Shown here piece by piece: positions 41,937 to 50,719 of a stretch of DNA of 64,000 nucleotides. Origin of the DNA: SBAX01 sp964646605 (GTDB taxonomy: Bacteria; Planctomycetota; Phycisphaerae; UBA1845); the NCBI GenBank assembly GCA_964646605.1, contig CAZYEX010000107.1:1-64000 (forward strand), read 5' to 3'. The translations under genes and the position numbers were made by a program. Within the stretch, counting starts at the first letter, position 1. Each line of letters starts with the position of its first letter. A model generated the notes under the pieces. The model had not been told where the DNA came from. It was given only the letters and a program-made list of their open reading frames with translations, and ran no database searches.

Positions 41937-43076
41937 GTGTCCGTAGGCAGAACAACTTTCCCCTTTGTGCGCGTTCTCCTTTGCGTCGCGGCCTCGACCT
42001 TCACCGCCATTGACCTTCACGCCCAGGAACCCTCGCCGCCGCGCGGGGGCGCCGGAAAACCGTGGAGCCCGCTCGATGGATTTCGCGGCTTCGAAACACT
42101 CCTCTCCGGTTTCTCCTGGGACGACGAAGCCCAACGGCTCCGCCAGGCGGCCACGGGTTTGTGGAAACGAAACGGTTGGAACGACGAGGCCGACCTCTTT
42201 GCCCGCGACGTGGCCTGCGAAGTGACGGCCATCCCGCCCTGGGATATGCCCACCCGCATGCAGCTTATGATGCAACGAATCGCCGAAAGATACGACCTGA
42301 ACCCCGATCAGGCCGCCCAACTTCGCGAGTCAATCATCCGCGAGGACGGGGCCTTCTTCCGAAAACACGGTCCGATGGTCATGGAATTCGGAACCGAAGC
42401 CCTTCTCACCCGTGCCAAAGGCCAACCCTATACGCCCCAGCAGGTCCAAAAGTGGGCGGCGAATTTGGAGCCGCTATTTGCCGACGTTCGCCAGACCGTC
42501 GGACGTCTGGGCAAGGAACTAGAACCTTCCCTCAACCCTCAGGCCAAGCAAAAACTGGAAGCGGACTTGGGCAGCATCGACAAACGGGCCAAGTACGTAG
42601 ACGAAATGCGCGTCCATTGGGCCAACGGTGAGTGGCAACCCAGCGACTGGGGACTGGAAAAGGACCCCATCCAAACCCGCACGGCGCCACGGAGCGCCGA
42701 TGTCCCCGCCCCCATCCCCCCACCTCCTCCGCCGCCCGCGCCCACGACCCCCGTCGAACCGACCGCCACGCTGGTGCCAATCCCGAGTCACTGGCTGCCC
42801 CACGATCCGCCCACCTGGATCGCCTATCTCCTGCACGTCGAGCGTAGGTTCGCCCTCGACGCCGGCCAAAAGATGACCGCCGAATCGATCCACGCCGAGC
42901 TTCTTGACCGCGCCACCGACTACTCCAAGTCGCATCGACCGGAGCTGGACCCCGTACCCGCCGCCGACAGGCCCACGCACTCCGCCTACGAGCCCATCCG
43001 CGCCATGTTCGCCGAGTTGCAGCAACGACTCGAAGCCCTGCCCACCACCAGTCAGCGCCAATCGGCAAAGCCTTGA
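41937..43076 (+). CDS. Exported hypothetical protein
   Basis: 379 residues from a GTG with GAGGA 7 nt upstream. This start begins a signal peptide (VSVGRTTFPFVRVLLCVAAS, then cleavage near DLHAQE). TATAAT at 41867-41872 is a possible -10 box. The body is mostly helical, with a segment RMQLMMQRIAERYDLNPDQA that looks like a planctomycete repeat-type helical bundle, and a Pro-rich linker near residues 255-275. No catalytic motif was seen. Function unknown. Confidence 0.7.
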   Translation: MSVGRTTFPFVRVLLCVAASTFTAIDLHAQEPSPPRGGAGKPWSPLDGFRGFETLLSGFSWDDEAQRLRQAATGLWKRNGWNDEADLFARDVACEVTAIPPWDMPTRMQLMMQRIAERYDLNPDQAAQLRESIIREDGAFFRKHGPMVMEFGTEALLTRAKGQPYTPQQVQKWAANLEPLFADVRQTVGRLGKELEPSLNPQAKQKLEADLGSIDKRAKYVDEMRVHWANGEWQPSDWGLEKDPIQTRTAPRSADVPAPIPPPPPPPAPTTPVEPTATLVPIPSHWLPHDPPTWIAYLLHVERRFALDAGQKMTAESIHAELLDRATDYSKSHRPELDPVPAADRPTHSAYEPIRAMFAELQQRLEALPTTSQRQSAKP

Positions 43077-43170
43077 CCCCACGTCTGGGGCGATCCCGAC
43101 ACCTTGCCCAATCCCGCCCCAACCCGTTCAATAGCCCGCGGCGCGGTTGTCGAACAGGAGATCCCGTAGC

Positions 43171-44877
43171 GTGCATCGTCTGACCTCCAACGAGCTGGCG
43201 GTTCTGTTCCTGTCGCTGGGTGCATTGCTGGCCGCGGCGCGGATCTGCGGGGAGGCGGCGCGCAGGTTCAACCAGCCCTCCGTCCTCGGTGAGCTCCTCG
43301 CCGGGATCCTCCTCGGACCGACCGTCCTGGGACGACTCGTTCCGAGCTGGGTGGATTGGCTCTTTCCCCATACCGGCCAGATCGCCGTCGCCCACGACGC
43401 TCTGACCACCGTGGGAATCGCCCTCTTCCTGCTCGTCGCCGGGATGGACGTGGACCTCTCGAGCATCTGGCGGCAGGGGCGGGCCGCGGTCTTGGTCAGC
43501 ATTTCCGGAATCGTACTGCCGTTTTCCGTGGGACTCGCCGTCGCCGGATTGGCTCCCGACTGGGTGGGTCATCCACCTCAGGTGGAGCTTCGCGCCTTCG
43601 CCCTGTTCTTCGCAGCGGCCATGTCCATTTCCGCTTTGCCCGTGATCGCCAGGATGCTGATGGACCTCAACATTTATCGCAGCGACCTCGGGATGGTGGT
43701 GATCGCCGCGGCTGTGGTGAACGATCTGGTGGGCTGGGTGGTGTTCGCACTGATTCTGGGGTTGGTGGGGTTTCAGGGCACGGTGCATCCCATGCCCATC
43801 GGATGGACCGTCGCCGTCACGCTCCTGTTTACCGCATTCGTGCTGACCTTCGGACGCTCACTGATCCATCGGTCGTTGCCTTGGATTCAGGCGCATACTT
43901 CCTGGCCGGGAGGCGTGCTGGGGTTTGCGCTCTCTCTGGGGCTGGTTGGAGCGGCCTTCACCCAATGGATCGGCATCCACGCCATCTTCGGCGCCTTCCT
44001 CATCGGCGTGGCCATCGGCGACTCGTCCCATCTGCGCGAGCAGACGCGGACCATCATCAACCAATTCGTCTCCTTCATCTTCGCACCATTATTCTTCGCC
44101 AGCATCGGGCTGAAGTTCAACTTCGCCGCCCACTTCGACCTCTCCCTCACCGCGGTGGTGCTCATCATCGCCTGCGCGGGAAAAATTCTGGGTTGTGGGT
44201 TGGCCGCAAAGTGGGGCGGGATCGCCCGGCGGGAAGCGTGGGCCATCGGATTCGCCATGAACGCCCGCGGAGCGATGGAGATCATCTTCGGTCTGCTCGG
44301 ACTTCAGACCGGCCTCATCGACGAGCGCTTGTTCGTCTCCCTTTTTGTTGTGGCCATGGTCACCTCCATGATGAGCGGACCGATCATGGGCCGACTGTTG
44401 CGATTGCGCCGCCACAGGCGTCTGAGCGACTACCTCTCCGCCAAGGCGTTCGTGGTGGATTTGACCGGCGACTCCCGCAAGGACGTGATCCGCACCCTCT
44501 CGACCGTCGCCGCCCAGGCGGCGGGGTTGAATCCCGATGTCGTCTCCGCCGCTGTCTTGGCCCGAGAGGCCCAGGGGGCGACCGGGCTCGGCGATCGCGT
44601 CGCCGTCCCCCACGCACGGCTCAACGAACTCGATCGCCCCGTCGTGGCCGTCGGACTCTCCGACGGAGGCATCGACTTCGACGCCCCCGACGGCGCCCCG
44701 GCGCAAATCATCTTTCTCATCCTCACCCCCCGCGACGACGACGGTGCCCAGGTCGAAATCCTCGCCGACATCGCCCGCACCTTCCGCCACGAGGAAGTCC
44801 GCCAACGGGCCGTCGAAGTGACCAGCTTCACCCAGTTCCTCGCCCTCCTCCGAACCCAACCCGCAACCGGCGCATAA
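43171..44877 (+). CDS. Monovalent cation/proton antiporter (CPA2 type) fused to a PTS EIIA domain
   Basis: 568 residues from a GTG at 43171 that has AGGAG upstream (10 nt); a TTG at 43147 gives 8 more residues. Residues 5-425 form the Na+/H+ exchanger domain with about 12 helices: FNQPSVLGELLAGILLGPTVLG is the signature, and GIALFLLVAGMDVD follows. Residues about 435-565 match PTS EIIA type 2 (fructose/mannitol): GLGDRVAVPHARL with the phosphorylatable His at about 481. The EIIA part could sense the phosphorylation state and control ion transport. No PTS sugar permease is near. Confidence 0.88.
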   Translation: MHRLTSNELAVLFLSLGALLAAARICGEAARRFNQPSVLGELLAGILLGPTVLGRLVPSWVDWLFPHTGQIAVAHDALTTVGIALFLLVAGMDVDLSSIWRQGRAAVLVSISGIVLPFSVGLAVAGLAPDWVGHPPQVELRAFALFFAAAMSISALPVIARMLMDLNIYRSDLGMVVIAAAVVNDLVGWVVFALILGLVGFQGTVHPMPIGWTVAVTLLFTAFVLTFGRSLIHRSLPWIQAHTSWPGGVLGFALSLGLVGAAFTQWIGIHAIFGAFLIGVAIGDSSHLREQTRTIINQFVSFIFAPLFFASIGLKFNFAAHFDLSLTAVVLIIACAGKILGCGLAAKWGGIARREAWAIGFAMNARGAMEIIFGLLGLQTGLIDERLFVSLFVVAMVTSMMSGPIMGRLLRLRRHRRLSDYLSAKAFVVDLTGDSRKDVIRTLSTVAAQAAGLNPDVVSAAVLAREAQGATGLGDRVAVPHARLNELDRPVVAVGLSDGGIDFDAPDGAPAQIIFLILTPRDDDGAQVEILADIARTFRHEEVRQRAVEVTSFTQFLALLRTQPATGA

Positions 44878-44884
44878 TCGAAAA

Positions 44885-45772
44885 ATGACACATCGTGGCA
44901 TCCAGGCAATCTCTCGCGTCGCGGTCTTGGGCGGCGCAGAGAACCTCCGCCGGTCCGCGGCGTGGATCGTATTGGCCTCGTGGACCCTCGTTGGTTGCCA
45001 ACAACCGATCCGTGACCGCCCCATCGGCGCCTTCCCGTCGCCCTGGACCGACGGCTCGATTCGACCGCCAAGCCCCGGCGACCCCCTCGAATGCCGGGCG
45101 CTCCAGGACCCGCTCGCCTTCCTGCAAATGTGCATCCAGCGTTACGACGAATGGGTCCGCGACTATCGTTGTTGGTTCCACATTCGTGAACGGACCCCCG
45201 GCGCCGCCGAGCTGGGCGACGAACAGCTCATCGACATCCGCTTCCGCCAGGAACCTTACAGCGTCGACATGCGCTGGCTGAAAAACCCCGTCCACGCCAC
45301 GCGCGTGAATTACGTCGCCGGCCGCTGGAACACCGACGGGCGAGAGCGGGCCTGGATCTTTCCCAGCGGACTGCTCGCCGTCCTGACCCCCGCGGGCGTG
45401 CGGCTGGATATTCACAACCCCCAGGTCCGCGCCGCTTCCCGCCGACCCGTGAACGATTTCGGCTTCAAACGCACCCTGGAGGTGATCGTCGACTACTGCA
45501 AGGCCGCTGCGAACGATCCCGCATTCAGCCTGCGTTTCGCGGGGTCAACCGACTTCGATAATCGCGATTGCCTCGTCTTCGAACGCCGCCTGCCCTACCG
45601 CGACGCCGGCGGCTCCTACCCGGATCGCCTGCTGGTCATCTACATCGACCGCGAGTGGCTGGTCCCCCTCGCCTGCTTCTCCTACGCTGACGACCAGGCG
45701 ACCCAGCCCCTCGGCAGCTACGTGACCACCGCCATCCTCTTCAATGTTGGGCTCACCGACGCCGATTTCTGA
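44885..45772 (+). CDS. DUF1571-family lipoprotein
   Basis: 295 residues. A leader with lipobox LVGC (residues about 35-38) is followed by a domain with YDEWVRDYRCWFHIRERTP and FRQEPYSVDMRWLKNP, the DUF1571 pattern that is common in planctomycetes and other bacteria. It lies 7 nt after the antiporter stop and has no separate promoter visible, so it is probably co-transcribed. The fold is beta-rich (LolA-like); function unknown. Confidence 0.78.
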   Translation: MTHRGIQAISRVAVLGGAENLRRSAAWIVLASWTLVGCQQPIRDRPIGAFPSPWTDGSIRPPSPGDPLECRALQDPLAFLQMCIQRYDEWVRDYRCWFHIRERTPGAAELGDEQLIDIRFRQEPYSVDMRWLKNPVHATRVNYVAGRWNTDGRERAWIFPSGLLAVLTPAGVRLDIHNPQVRAASRRPVNDFGFKRTLEVIVDYCKAAANDPAFSLRFAGSTDFDNRDCLVFERRLPYRDAGGSYPDRLLVIYIDREWLVPLACFSYADDQATQPLGSYVTTAILFNVGLTDADF

Positions 45773-45796
45773 CGGAGTGTCGCGCCGCGTTGGGAT

Positions 45797-45829
45797 GTAG
45801 CGCCACCCCTTGTGGGTGGCGCGGAACGC
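45797..45829. repeat. Palindromic repeat family 2, copy B, between convergent genes
   Basis: GCGCCACCC and GGGTGGCGC pair around CTTGT (45800-45822). Thirty-one of 33 bases equal the copy in gspJ (8567-8599). It sits between the ends of the DUF1571 and thrC genes and could act as a bidirectional stop hairpin. A half-copy (GGGTGGCGCG) is at 48060-48070. Confidence 0.75.
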
Positions 45830-45856
45830 TGCACAGGCCGCCCACGCGGAACGGCC

Positions 45857-47083
45857 CTACAGCTCGGCGAATCGCACGCTCGCGGGGTCAGCAATGACCG
45901 GCAGGTTGACGTCCACGGTCTGGCCGTACTTGTTCGCCGACGCCGTGTTAAACAGCACCACGCGCTCCGATCCACCGATGCGGCCCTCCCCCACGAGTCG
46001 TTCAAGTGCCAGAACGCACGCCGCCGACTCCGGACAGAACGCGATACCTTCACAAGCACACGCCCGCTTCATGGCCTCGACGATCCGCGATTCGGGCACG
46101 GAAACGGCACACCCGCCCGACTCGCGGATGGCGTCCAGAATCATGAAATCGCCCACCGCCGCCGGCACGCGCAATCCACTGGCACAGGTCCTCGCCCCGA
46201 CCCACGCCTCCGCGAAGCGCTCCCCCTTGTCGAAGGCCCGAACGATCGGCGCACAACCGTCGCTTTGCACGCTGATCATCCGCGGCATCGTCGCAGTCTT
46301 GAGCCAGCCTAGTGCTCGCAGTTCCGAAAACGCCTTCCACATCCCGATCAGCCCCGTCCCGCCGCCGGTCGGATACACGATCGCATCCGGCAGGGACCAC
46401 TCCAACTGCTCGGCCAGTTCCAACCCCATCGTCTTCTTGCCCTCGATGCGATACGGCTCTTTCAGCGTGGAAAAGTCGAACCAGCCCATCTCCGCGGCGC
46501 CCCTTCGGACAATCGCGGCGCAATCGTCGATAAGCCCGTCCACCAGATACGTCCTGGCCCCGTAGAGAACGCACTCCGCCTGGTTCACCGAAGGCGTATC
46601 CTTGGGCATGAACACGAAGGCCTCGATCCCCGCACGAGCCGCATACGCAGCCATCGCCGATCCCGCGTTGCCCGCCGTGGGAATCGCCAACCGCCGAGTG
46701 CCAAAGTGTTTGGCCATCGTCACGGCCATGGCCAATCCGCGACTCTTGAACGATCCCGTCGGCAGACACGATTCATCCTTGATAAGGAGCGATTCCAGCC
46801 CCAACGCCGCCCCCAACCTTTTCGCAGGAAGCAGGGGAGTCATCGGCTCGCCCAACGAAACCGGCTGCCCGCCGGAGGGATACGGCAACAGCTCGCGGTA
46901 TCGCCACATCGTCTGCGGTCGATCGGCAAACGAAGACGGATGAACGCACTTGCCAACGGCGTCGAGGTCGTAGCGCACCCACAACGGCCGACCGGCATGA
47001 ACCGTCTGCACGCGATCGGCCGGCAGTTGCGTGCCGTCGATGGCGCTCTCCAGGTGCGTTACGAAACAACGATCGGAACTCAT
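45857..47083 (-). CDS. thrC: Threonine synthase
   Basis: 408 residues. This PLP enzyme turns O-phosphohomoserine into threonine. The Schiff-base Lys is in LPTGSFKSRG; the phosphate-binding loop is PTAGNAGSAMAAYAARAG; YPTGGGTGLIGMW is the second glycine loop. The N-terminus, CFVTHLESAIDGTQLPADRV, matches the long-form threonine synthase. Start ATG 47083 lies directly after the TAG of the methyltransferase gene, so the two are translationally coupled. Confidence 0.93.
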   Translation of the reverse strand: MSSDRCFVTHLESAIDGTQLPADRVQTVHAGRPLWVRYDLDAVGKCVHPSSFADRPQTMWRYRELLPYPSGGQPVSLGEPMTPLLPAKRLGAALGLESLLIKDESCLPTGSFKSRGLAMAVTMAKHFGTRRLAIPTAGNAGSAMAAYAARAGIEAFVFMPKDTPSVNQAECVLYGARTYLVDGLIDDCAAIVRRGAAEMGWFDFSTLKEPYRIEGKKTMGLELAEQLEWSLPDAIVYPTGGGTGLIGMWKAFSELRALGWLKTATMPRMISVQSDGCAPIVRAFDKGERFAEAWVGARTCASGLRVPAAVGDFMILDAIRESGGCAVSVPESRIVEAMKRACACEGIAFCPESAACVLALERLVGEGRIGGSERVVLFNTASANKYGQTVDVNLPVIADPASVRFAEL

Positions 47084-47899
47084 CTACCCCTCCCGCACCC
47101 GGCAAGCGACTTGCAAGTGCGACGCCCGACCGATGGCGTCCCCATTGCGGCAAAGCGACTTCTCCACACGAGCCCACTTTCGCCGCCCTTTCGGGTCCTC
47201 CAACAACTCTCGAAAGTGCCGCATGGGCAAGATCGTTTTCCCCACCAGGTCGATCACCTCGAATCCCGCCTCCTCCACCAGCCTGCGGACTTGTTCGGGT
47301 CCGTACGTATGGATCGCAAACCGCTCGTCGCGATCCTTGGTCAACCAGTTTGTGATCCCCGCGCGCAAGAATCGCGACAGTTCGTCCGGGTCGCCCAGAG
47401 TCAGGTAGTGCTCGATCGCCGCCAGCCGGTTGTCGAACGTAGCTGCCAACGCCCCGCCCGGCGCGAGGACTCGACGAATCTGCCGCAGAGCCAGCACCGG
47501 CGATCGCGTACAACCGATCGGATCGCCCAACGCAATCGCCAGTCCCGCCTCGCCTTCCGGCAGGCCCGAAAGGTCGCACAGGTCCGCCTGAACGAACGCC
47601 GCCCGCCGCATCCACCCCGCCTCTTCGATCTTGTGTCGAGCCTGATCCAGCATCTTCGCCGACACGTCCACGCAAACCACGGAATAGCCGCTCTGCAAGA
47701 GTTTGAGCGCCCACGTCCCCGTCCCGCACCCCAGATCGAGGATCGTCGCCCGCAGATCCCGCGGAAGGTGCCCCTTGAGATAGTCCCACGTCAGCGCGTT
47801 GTGCCACTGCCAGTACGCGTCGTCATACGACTCGTCATAGCCATGGGCCACGCGATCGTGATACCGTTGCACCGCGCCACGTTTTGATCGAGACATCAC
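47084..47899 (-). CDS. SAM-dependent class I methyltransferase
   Basis: 271 residues. Motif I is ATILDLGCGTGTWALKLLQ and motif II VVCVDVSAKMLDQARH, typical of the UbiE/Methyltransf_11 group. The N-terminus QRYHDRVAHGYDESYDDAYW is also typical. The acceptor is unknown. It lies directly upstream of thrC on the same strand; no functional link between the two is evident. Confidence 0.85.
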   Translation of the reverse strand: MMSRSKRGAVQRYHDRVAHGYDESYDDAYWQWHNALTWDYLKGHLPRDLRATILDLGCGTGTWALKLLQSGYSVVCVDVSAKMLDQARHKIEEAGWMRRAAFVQADLCDLSGLPEGEAGLAIALGDPIGCTRSPVLALRQIRRVLAPGGALAATFDNRLAAIEHYLTLGDPDELSRFLRAGITNWLTKDRDERFAIHTYGPEQVRRLVEEAGFEVIDLVGKTILPMRHFRELLEDPKGRRKWARVEKSLCRNGDAIGRASHLQVACRVREG

Positions 47900-47947
47900 C
47901 CCACATCCTACCGCCGTGTACCACCCATTCCGAACCGCGACGACGAT

Positions 47948-47969
47948 CCGAGCCGGGAGCGAAAGCGAC
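47948..47969 (+). repeat. 22-bp dispersed repeat, copy 1
   Basis: Pattern CCGAGCSNSGAGCG-NMAGCGAC. Other copies: 48357-48378, 58152-58173, and on the opposite strand 58973-58993 and 59002-59023, with a partial copy at 59261-59273. Confidence 0.65.
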
Positions 47970-48122
47970 CGGTGTCGTTATTTAGAACCGCGGCCGACGA
48001 GGCGACCGAGTAGGGAGAGTCATACCCACAGCGTCGCCGTGGGCTGCGCACCGGGCCGTGGGTGGCGCGTTAGAAGAACCCCCGCCGATGGGGAACCCCC
48101 AATTCAACCGGTTGTGACCGTG

Positions 48123-48142
48123 CCACTTCTCTTGAGCAGTGG
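48123..48142. repeat. 20-bp palindrome, copy 1
   Basis: CCACTTCTC-TT-GAGCAGTGG, a 9-bp stem with one mismatch. A second copy in opposite orientation is at 58854-58872. Confidence 0.65.
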
Positions 48143-48150
48143 ACGGGAGG

Positions 48151-48234
48151 GCAAAGATTCTCTTTGCATTCCAACGGTAGGCCCGGGAGAGCGAGGATGC
48201 TCTCTGCACCCCAACGGGCAAAGATTCTCTTCGC
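48151..48234. repeat. Three tandem hairpin units
   Basis: Unit 1: GCAAAGA-TTC-TCTTTGC (48151-48167). Unit 2: GAGAGC-GAGGAT-GCTCTC (48187-48204). Unit 3: GCAAAGA-TTC-TCTTCGC (48218-48234), with a G-U pair. Each is followed by a shared GCAYYCCAA tail. Confidence 0.7.
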
Positions 48235-48356
48235 ATCCCAAGAGCGGGCCCCGCCCGACCGCGGGCCTGCAACTACTCTGTGAGCAACGGAAAGCCTCTC
48301 AGACTCGATCCCGCAACCGTCTTCATACACCCACCCCGCCGAGGCCGACACCCGAT

Positions 48357-48378
48357 CCGAGCGTGGAGCGGCAGCGAC
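48357..48378 (+). repeat. 22-bp dispersed repeat, copy 2
   Basis: Same family as 47948-47969; CCGAGCGTGG at the start and GCAGCGAC at the end. Confidence 0.65.
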
Positions 48379-48478
48379 ACGATGCCTTGTCGCCCCGACG
48401 GTCAGGAACGCAGGACCCGTCGACGCGGACTCGCACCGGCGGTCACGGCCCGATTTTGACCGCGCCCAAGCCGTTTCC

Positions 48479-48507
48479 TTGACCCTCTCCCTGCCCGGCG
48501 GTATAGT
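48479..48507 (+). promoter_or_regulatory. Promoter of the beta-helix surface protein
   Basis: TTGACC at 48479-48484, 17-nt spacer, TATAGT at 48502-48507. It gives a leader of about 60 nt ending in an AAAGGAG ribosome site. Confidence 0.65.
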
Positions 48508-48572
48508 CGTCCGGCGCGTACGCCGTTTCGCTGTCACGCGAACGTCGTGCCACTTCCGGAAAGGAGCCGCGG

Positions 48573-50027
48573 ATGTACCGCCTTCCCGCACGCACGATGG
48601 GTTTATTGGCCGGGCTCAGCCTCGGTTCCACGGCCGACGCCGACGTGCTTTTCGTCAAGCCGACCCCGACGGGGGCGGGTGATTGTTCAAGTTGGGCCCA
48701 CGCCTGTGCGCTGACCGACGCCATCGACAGCGCCGAGTCCGACGACGAAGTCTGGGTGATGGCCGGCATCTACGGTCCGATCGGGTTGAAGGACGGGGTG
48801 CGGATCATCGGCGGATTCGCGGGTAACGAGACCAACGCCTCGCAAAGCAATCACCTGGCCAACGTCACGGCCCTCGACGGCGGCGGGACGCACACGGTTG
48901 TGATCGGAGTGAATAACCCGCCCTCCACGCTGCTCCGCGGCTTTCATATACGCAACGGCCTGGCCCCTCTCTATGACGGCGGCGGCGGGATGTACCTTGA
49001 GGATAGCAGCCCGACCGTCGTGCAGTGCGTGTTCGAGGACAACCAGTCTGATTTTGTCGGCGGGGCTGTGTACATCCCGTATACCTTTCCTCTCACATTC
49101 CCACGCCCGCGATTCGTGAACTGTGTTTTTCGCAATAACGGAAGGGGCACGAGTTTGCTCGACGTAGAGCCCTTCGGCGGGGGCGCCGTATACGCATCCC
49201 AAGGTTCCTTGACGTTCATCAACTGCGTTTTCCACCACAACAGGGCCGGCGATGGTGGCGCCTTCCTGATAGGCAATTTTGCCCTAGCAACTTTTGTCAA
49301 CTGCACGTTCGCTTACAACACGGCCTTTCATCGCGGAGGGGCGATTGTCGATGAGGAAGGAAGGATCGGCTTGTACAACTCCATCCTATGGGGCAACACC
49401 AGAATGCGCGACCCCGATGGACCAGACCCGCAACCGGCAGTGCCCGTTCCCGATCAGATTTACCACGCGTCCGCGGCGTACAATTGCGACATCCAGGGCG
49501 GGTGGGATAACGGCTCGAACAACATCGATGCCGACCCACTTTTCCAGGATGTCGCGGGCGGCAACTTCAATCTCCAACCCGGTTCGCCGTGTCAGGACAC
49601 GGGAAGCAACGCATATCTACCCGCCGACGATGCCGATCTGGACTGGGATGGCGACACCCTCGAGACCCTTCCGAAGGATGCCGCCTTGCGGGCCCGGACC
49701 ATCGGAATCGCCGTCGATATAGGTGCTTACGAAGTTCCAATCTGTGGGGACGGTGAGTGCGAGGGCGACGAGACTTCGTGCAATTGCACTGAGGATTGCG
49801 GCCCAGCGCCAATGAGCGAAGAACCTACTCTCACCTGCCATGACGCCAAAGACAACGATTGCGACACGCTTACCGATTGCGACGACCCGGACTGCGACTT
49901 GGAACCGTTGTGCATGGGAATCATCCCAACGGTCTCCCAATGGGGCCTGGTGATCCTGACGCTTCTGCTGCTGACAGGTGCCAAGGTCTACTTCGGGAAT
50001 CAAGCGAGCTCGCGCCTTCGGCTCTGA
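48573..50027 (+). CDS. Surface protein: right-handed beta-helix with IPTL-CTERM-like sorting tail
   Basis: 484 residues. A signal peptide (LPARTMGLLAGLSLGSTADA) is followed by a parallel beta-helix region (residues about 25-330) with repeated turns such as GGGMYLEDSSPTVVQCVFED and GGAVYASQGSLTFINCVFHH. A Cys/Asp-rich segment (CGDGECEGDETSCNCTEDCG) resembles calcium-binding or adhesive repeats. The last 30 residues are IPTVSQWGLVILTLLLLTGA plus a basic end, an IPTL-CTERM-like signal: the motif, one helix, then basic residues. Such tails are cut by exosortase-type enzymes in other bacteria. AAAGGAG lies 7 nt before the ATG. Confidence 0.82.
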   Translation: MYRLPARTMGLLAGLSLGSTADADVLFVKPTPTGAGDCSSWAHACALTDAIDSAESDDEVWVMAGIYGPIGLKDGVRIIGGFAGNETNASQSNHLANVTALDGGGTHTVVIGVNNPPSTLLRGFHIRNGLAPLYDGGGGMYLEDSSPTVVQCVFEDNQSDFVGGAVYIPYTFPLTFPRPRFVNCVFRNNGRGTSLLDVEPFGGGAVYASQGSLTFINCVFHHNRAGDGGAFLIGNFALATFVNCTFAYNTAFHRGGAIVDEEGRIGLYNSILWGNTRMRDPDGPDPQPAVPVPDQIYHASAAYNCDIQGGWDNGSNNIDADPLFQDVAGGNFNLQPGSPCQDTGSNAYLPADDADLDWDGDTLETLPKDAALRARTIGIAVDIGAYEVPICGDGECEGDETSCNCTEDCGPAPMSEEPTLTCHDAKDNDCDTLTDCDDPDCDLEPLCMGIIPTVSQWGLVILTLLLLTGAKVYFGNQASSRLRL

Positions 50028-50033
50028 GAAACG

Positions 50034-50585
50034 CTACCCGGCGCCCACGAGCCTTCCCACCGTTTTGGCCAGGGGTTTGAGACCCACGGGACCGGCCTTG
50101 CTCATCAGGTTGAACAGGGAGTTCATGGTCTCGCAGAAGTCGAGGATTTCCGTGAAGCGCCGTTCGTCGCTGTCGGCGTTTTTGCGGGCGGCGGCCGAAC
50201 CGCGGCTGCGGTCCTCGTGGATCATGGTCAGGCACCGCCGCAGCGTTTCCAACATGGGCTCGACCTCGCGGCGGCGGCGCTCGCGGAGGATGGTGTCGAA
50301 CATCTGCCACACATCGTGCTCGGCGTCGAAGTATTCCTTACGGTCGTTGCGGCGGTGGACGCGATGGATGAGTCCCCAGCGGACCAGCTCGCGGAGGTTG
50401 ATGCTGGCGCTGCCGCGAGAGACGGCCAGTTCCGCCATCACGTCGTCCGTACACAGCGGCTCGGCCGACATATAGAGCAAGGCGTGGATTTCGGCCATGG
50501 TGCGGGAAATGCCCCATCCCGCGGCCATCTCCCCCCAGCGGCGGATGAACAGGTTCTTGGCGGCGCTCAGACGATCTTCGGGCAT
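50034..50585 (-). CDS. GbsR/MarR-type transcriptional regulator
   Basis: 183 residues from the ATG at 50585, chosen because AAAGGA lies 6 nt upstream; a TTG at 50600 is not needed. The winged-helix domain reads MAEIHALLYMSAEPLCTDDV, then MAELAVSRGSASINLREL as recognition helix. The GbsR family has the same ordering and a helical C-terminal dimer part. In Bacillus, GbsR represses glycine betaine genes; here the target is unknown. A perfect -35 box gives it its own promoter. Confidence 0.82.
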   Translation of the reverse strand: MPEDRLSAAKNLFIRRWGEMAAGWGISRTMAEIHALLYMSAEPLCTDDVMAELAVSRGSASINLRELVRWGLIHRVHRRNDRKEYFDAEHDVWQMFDTILRERRRREVEPMLETLRRCLTMIHEDRSRGSAAARKNADSDERRFTEILDFCETMNSLFNLMSKAGPVGLKPLAKTVGRLVGAG

Positions 50586-50611
50586 ACATGGTCCTTTCAA
50601 ACGTTCCTGAA

Positions 50612-50640
50612 AGGATAAGCGGCTACGAACGGCGTGTCAA
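50612..50640 (-). promoter_or_regulatory. Promoter of the GbsR-like gene
   Basis: TTGACA (50640-50635), 17-nt spacer, TATCCT (50617-50612) on the minus strand. The transcript would start near 50605, 20 nt before the ATG. Confidence 0.7.
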
Positions 50641-50660
50641 GCGCGAAGCGTGCCGCCCTC

Positions 50661-50708
50661 GCGGGCTTGCCCTTGACGCTTCGCGTAAAGGGGGGCCGCA
50701 CGCGGCTC
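50661..50708 (+). repeat. Palindromic repeat family 1, copy B
   Basis: 48 bp, gap-free match to copies at 7769-7816 and 58913-58960; differs from the latter at three positions. It lies between the gbsR-like promoter and the end of the epimerase gene. Confidence 0.85.
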
Positions 50709-50719
50709 GGGGGCGCGGG

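Larger units (their letters stand above)
47900..48572. other. Repeat-rich intergenic region
   Basis: 673 nt without a credible gene. It holds two 22-bp repeats (47948-47969 and 48357-48378), a palindrome (48123-48142), three tandem hairpins (48151-48234), a half-copy of repeat family 2 (48060-48070), and the promoter of the next gene. Confidence 0.6.

Noticed and set aside
46706..47887. Open frame opposite thrC and the methyltransferase
   Set aside because: Arg/Pro-rich shadow of two well-supported genes.
48151..48234. CRISPR-like array
   Set aside because: Only three units of unequal spacing, each self-complementary, with no spacer diversity and no cas genes.
47900..48572. tRNA or small RNA gene
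   Set aside because: No cloverleaf with a T-loop (GTTCRANNC) could be found; only the hairpin repeats are present.
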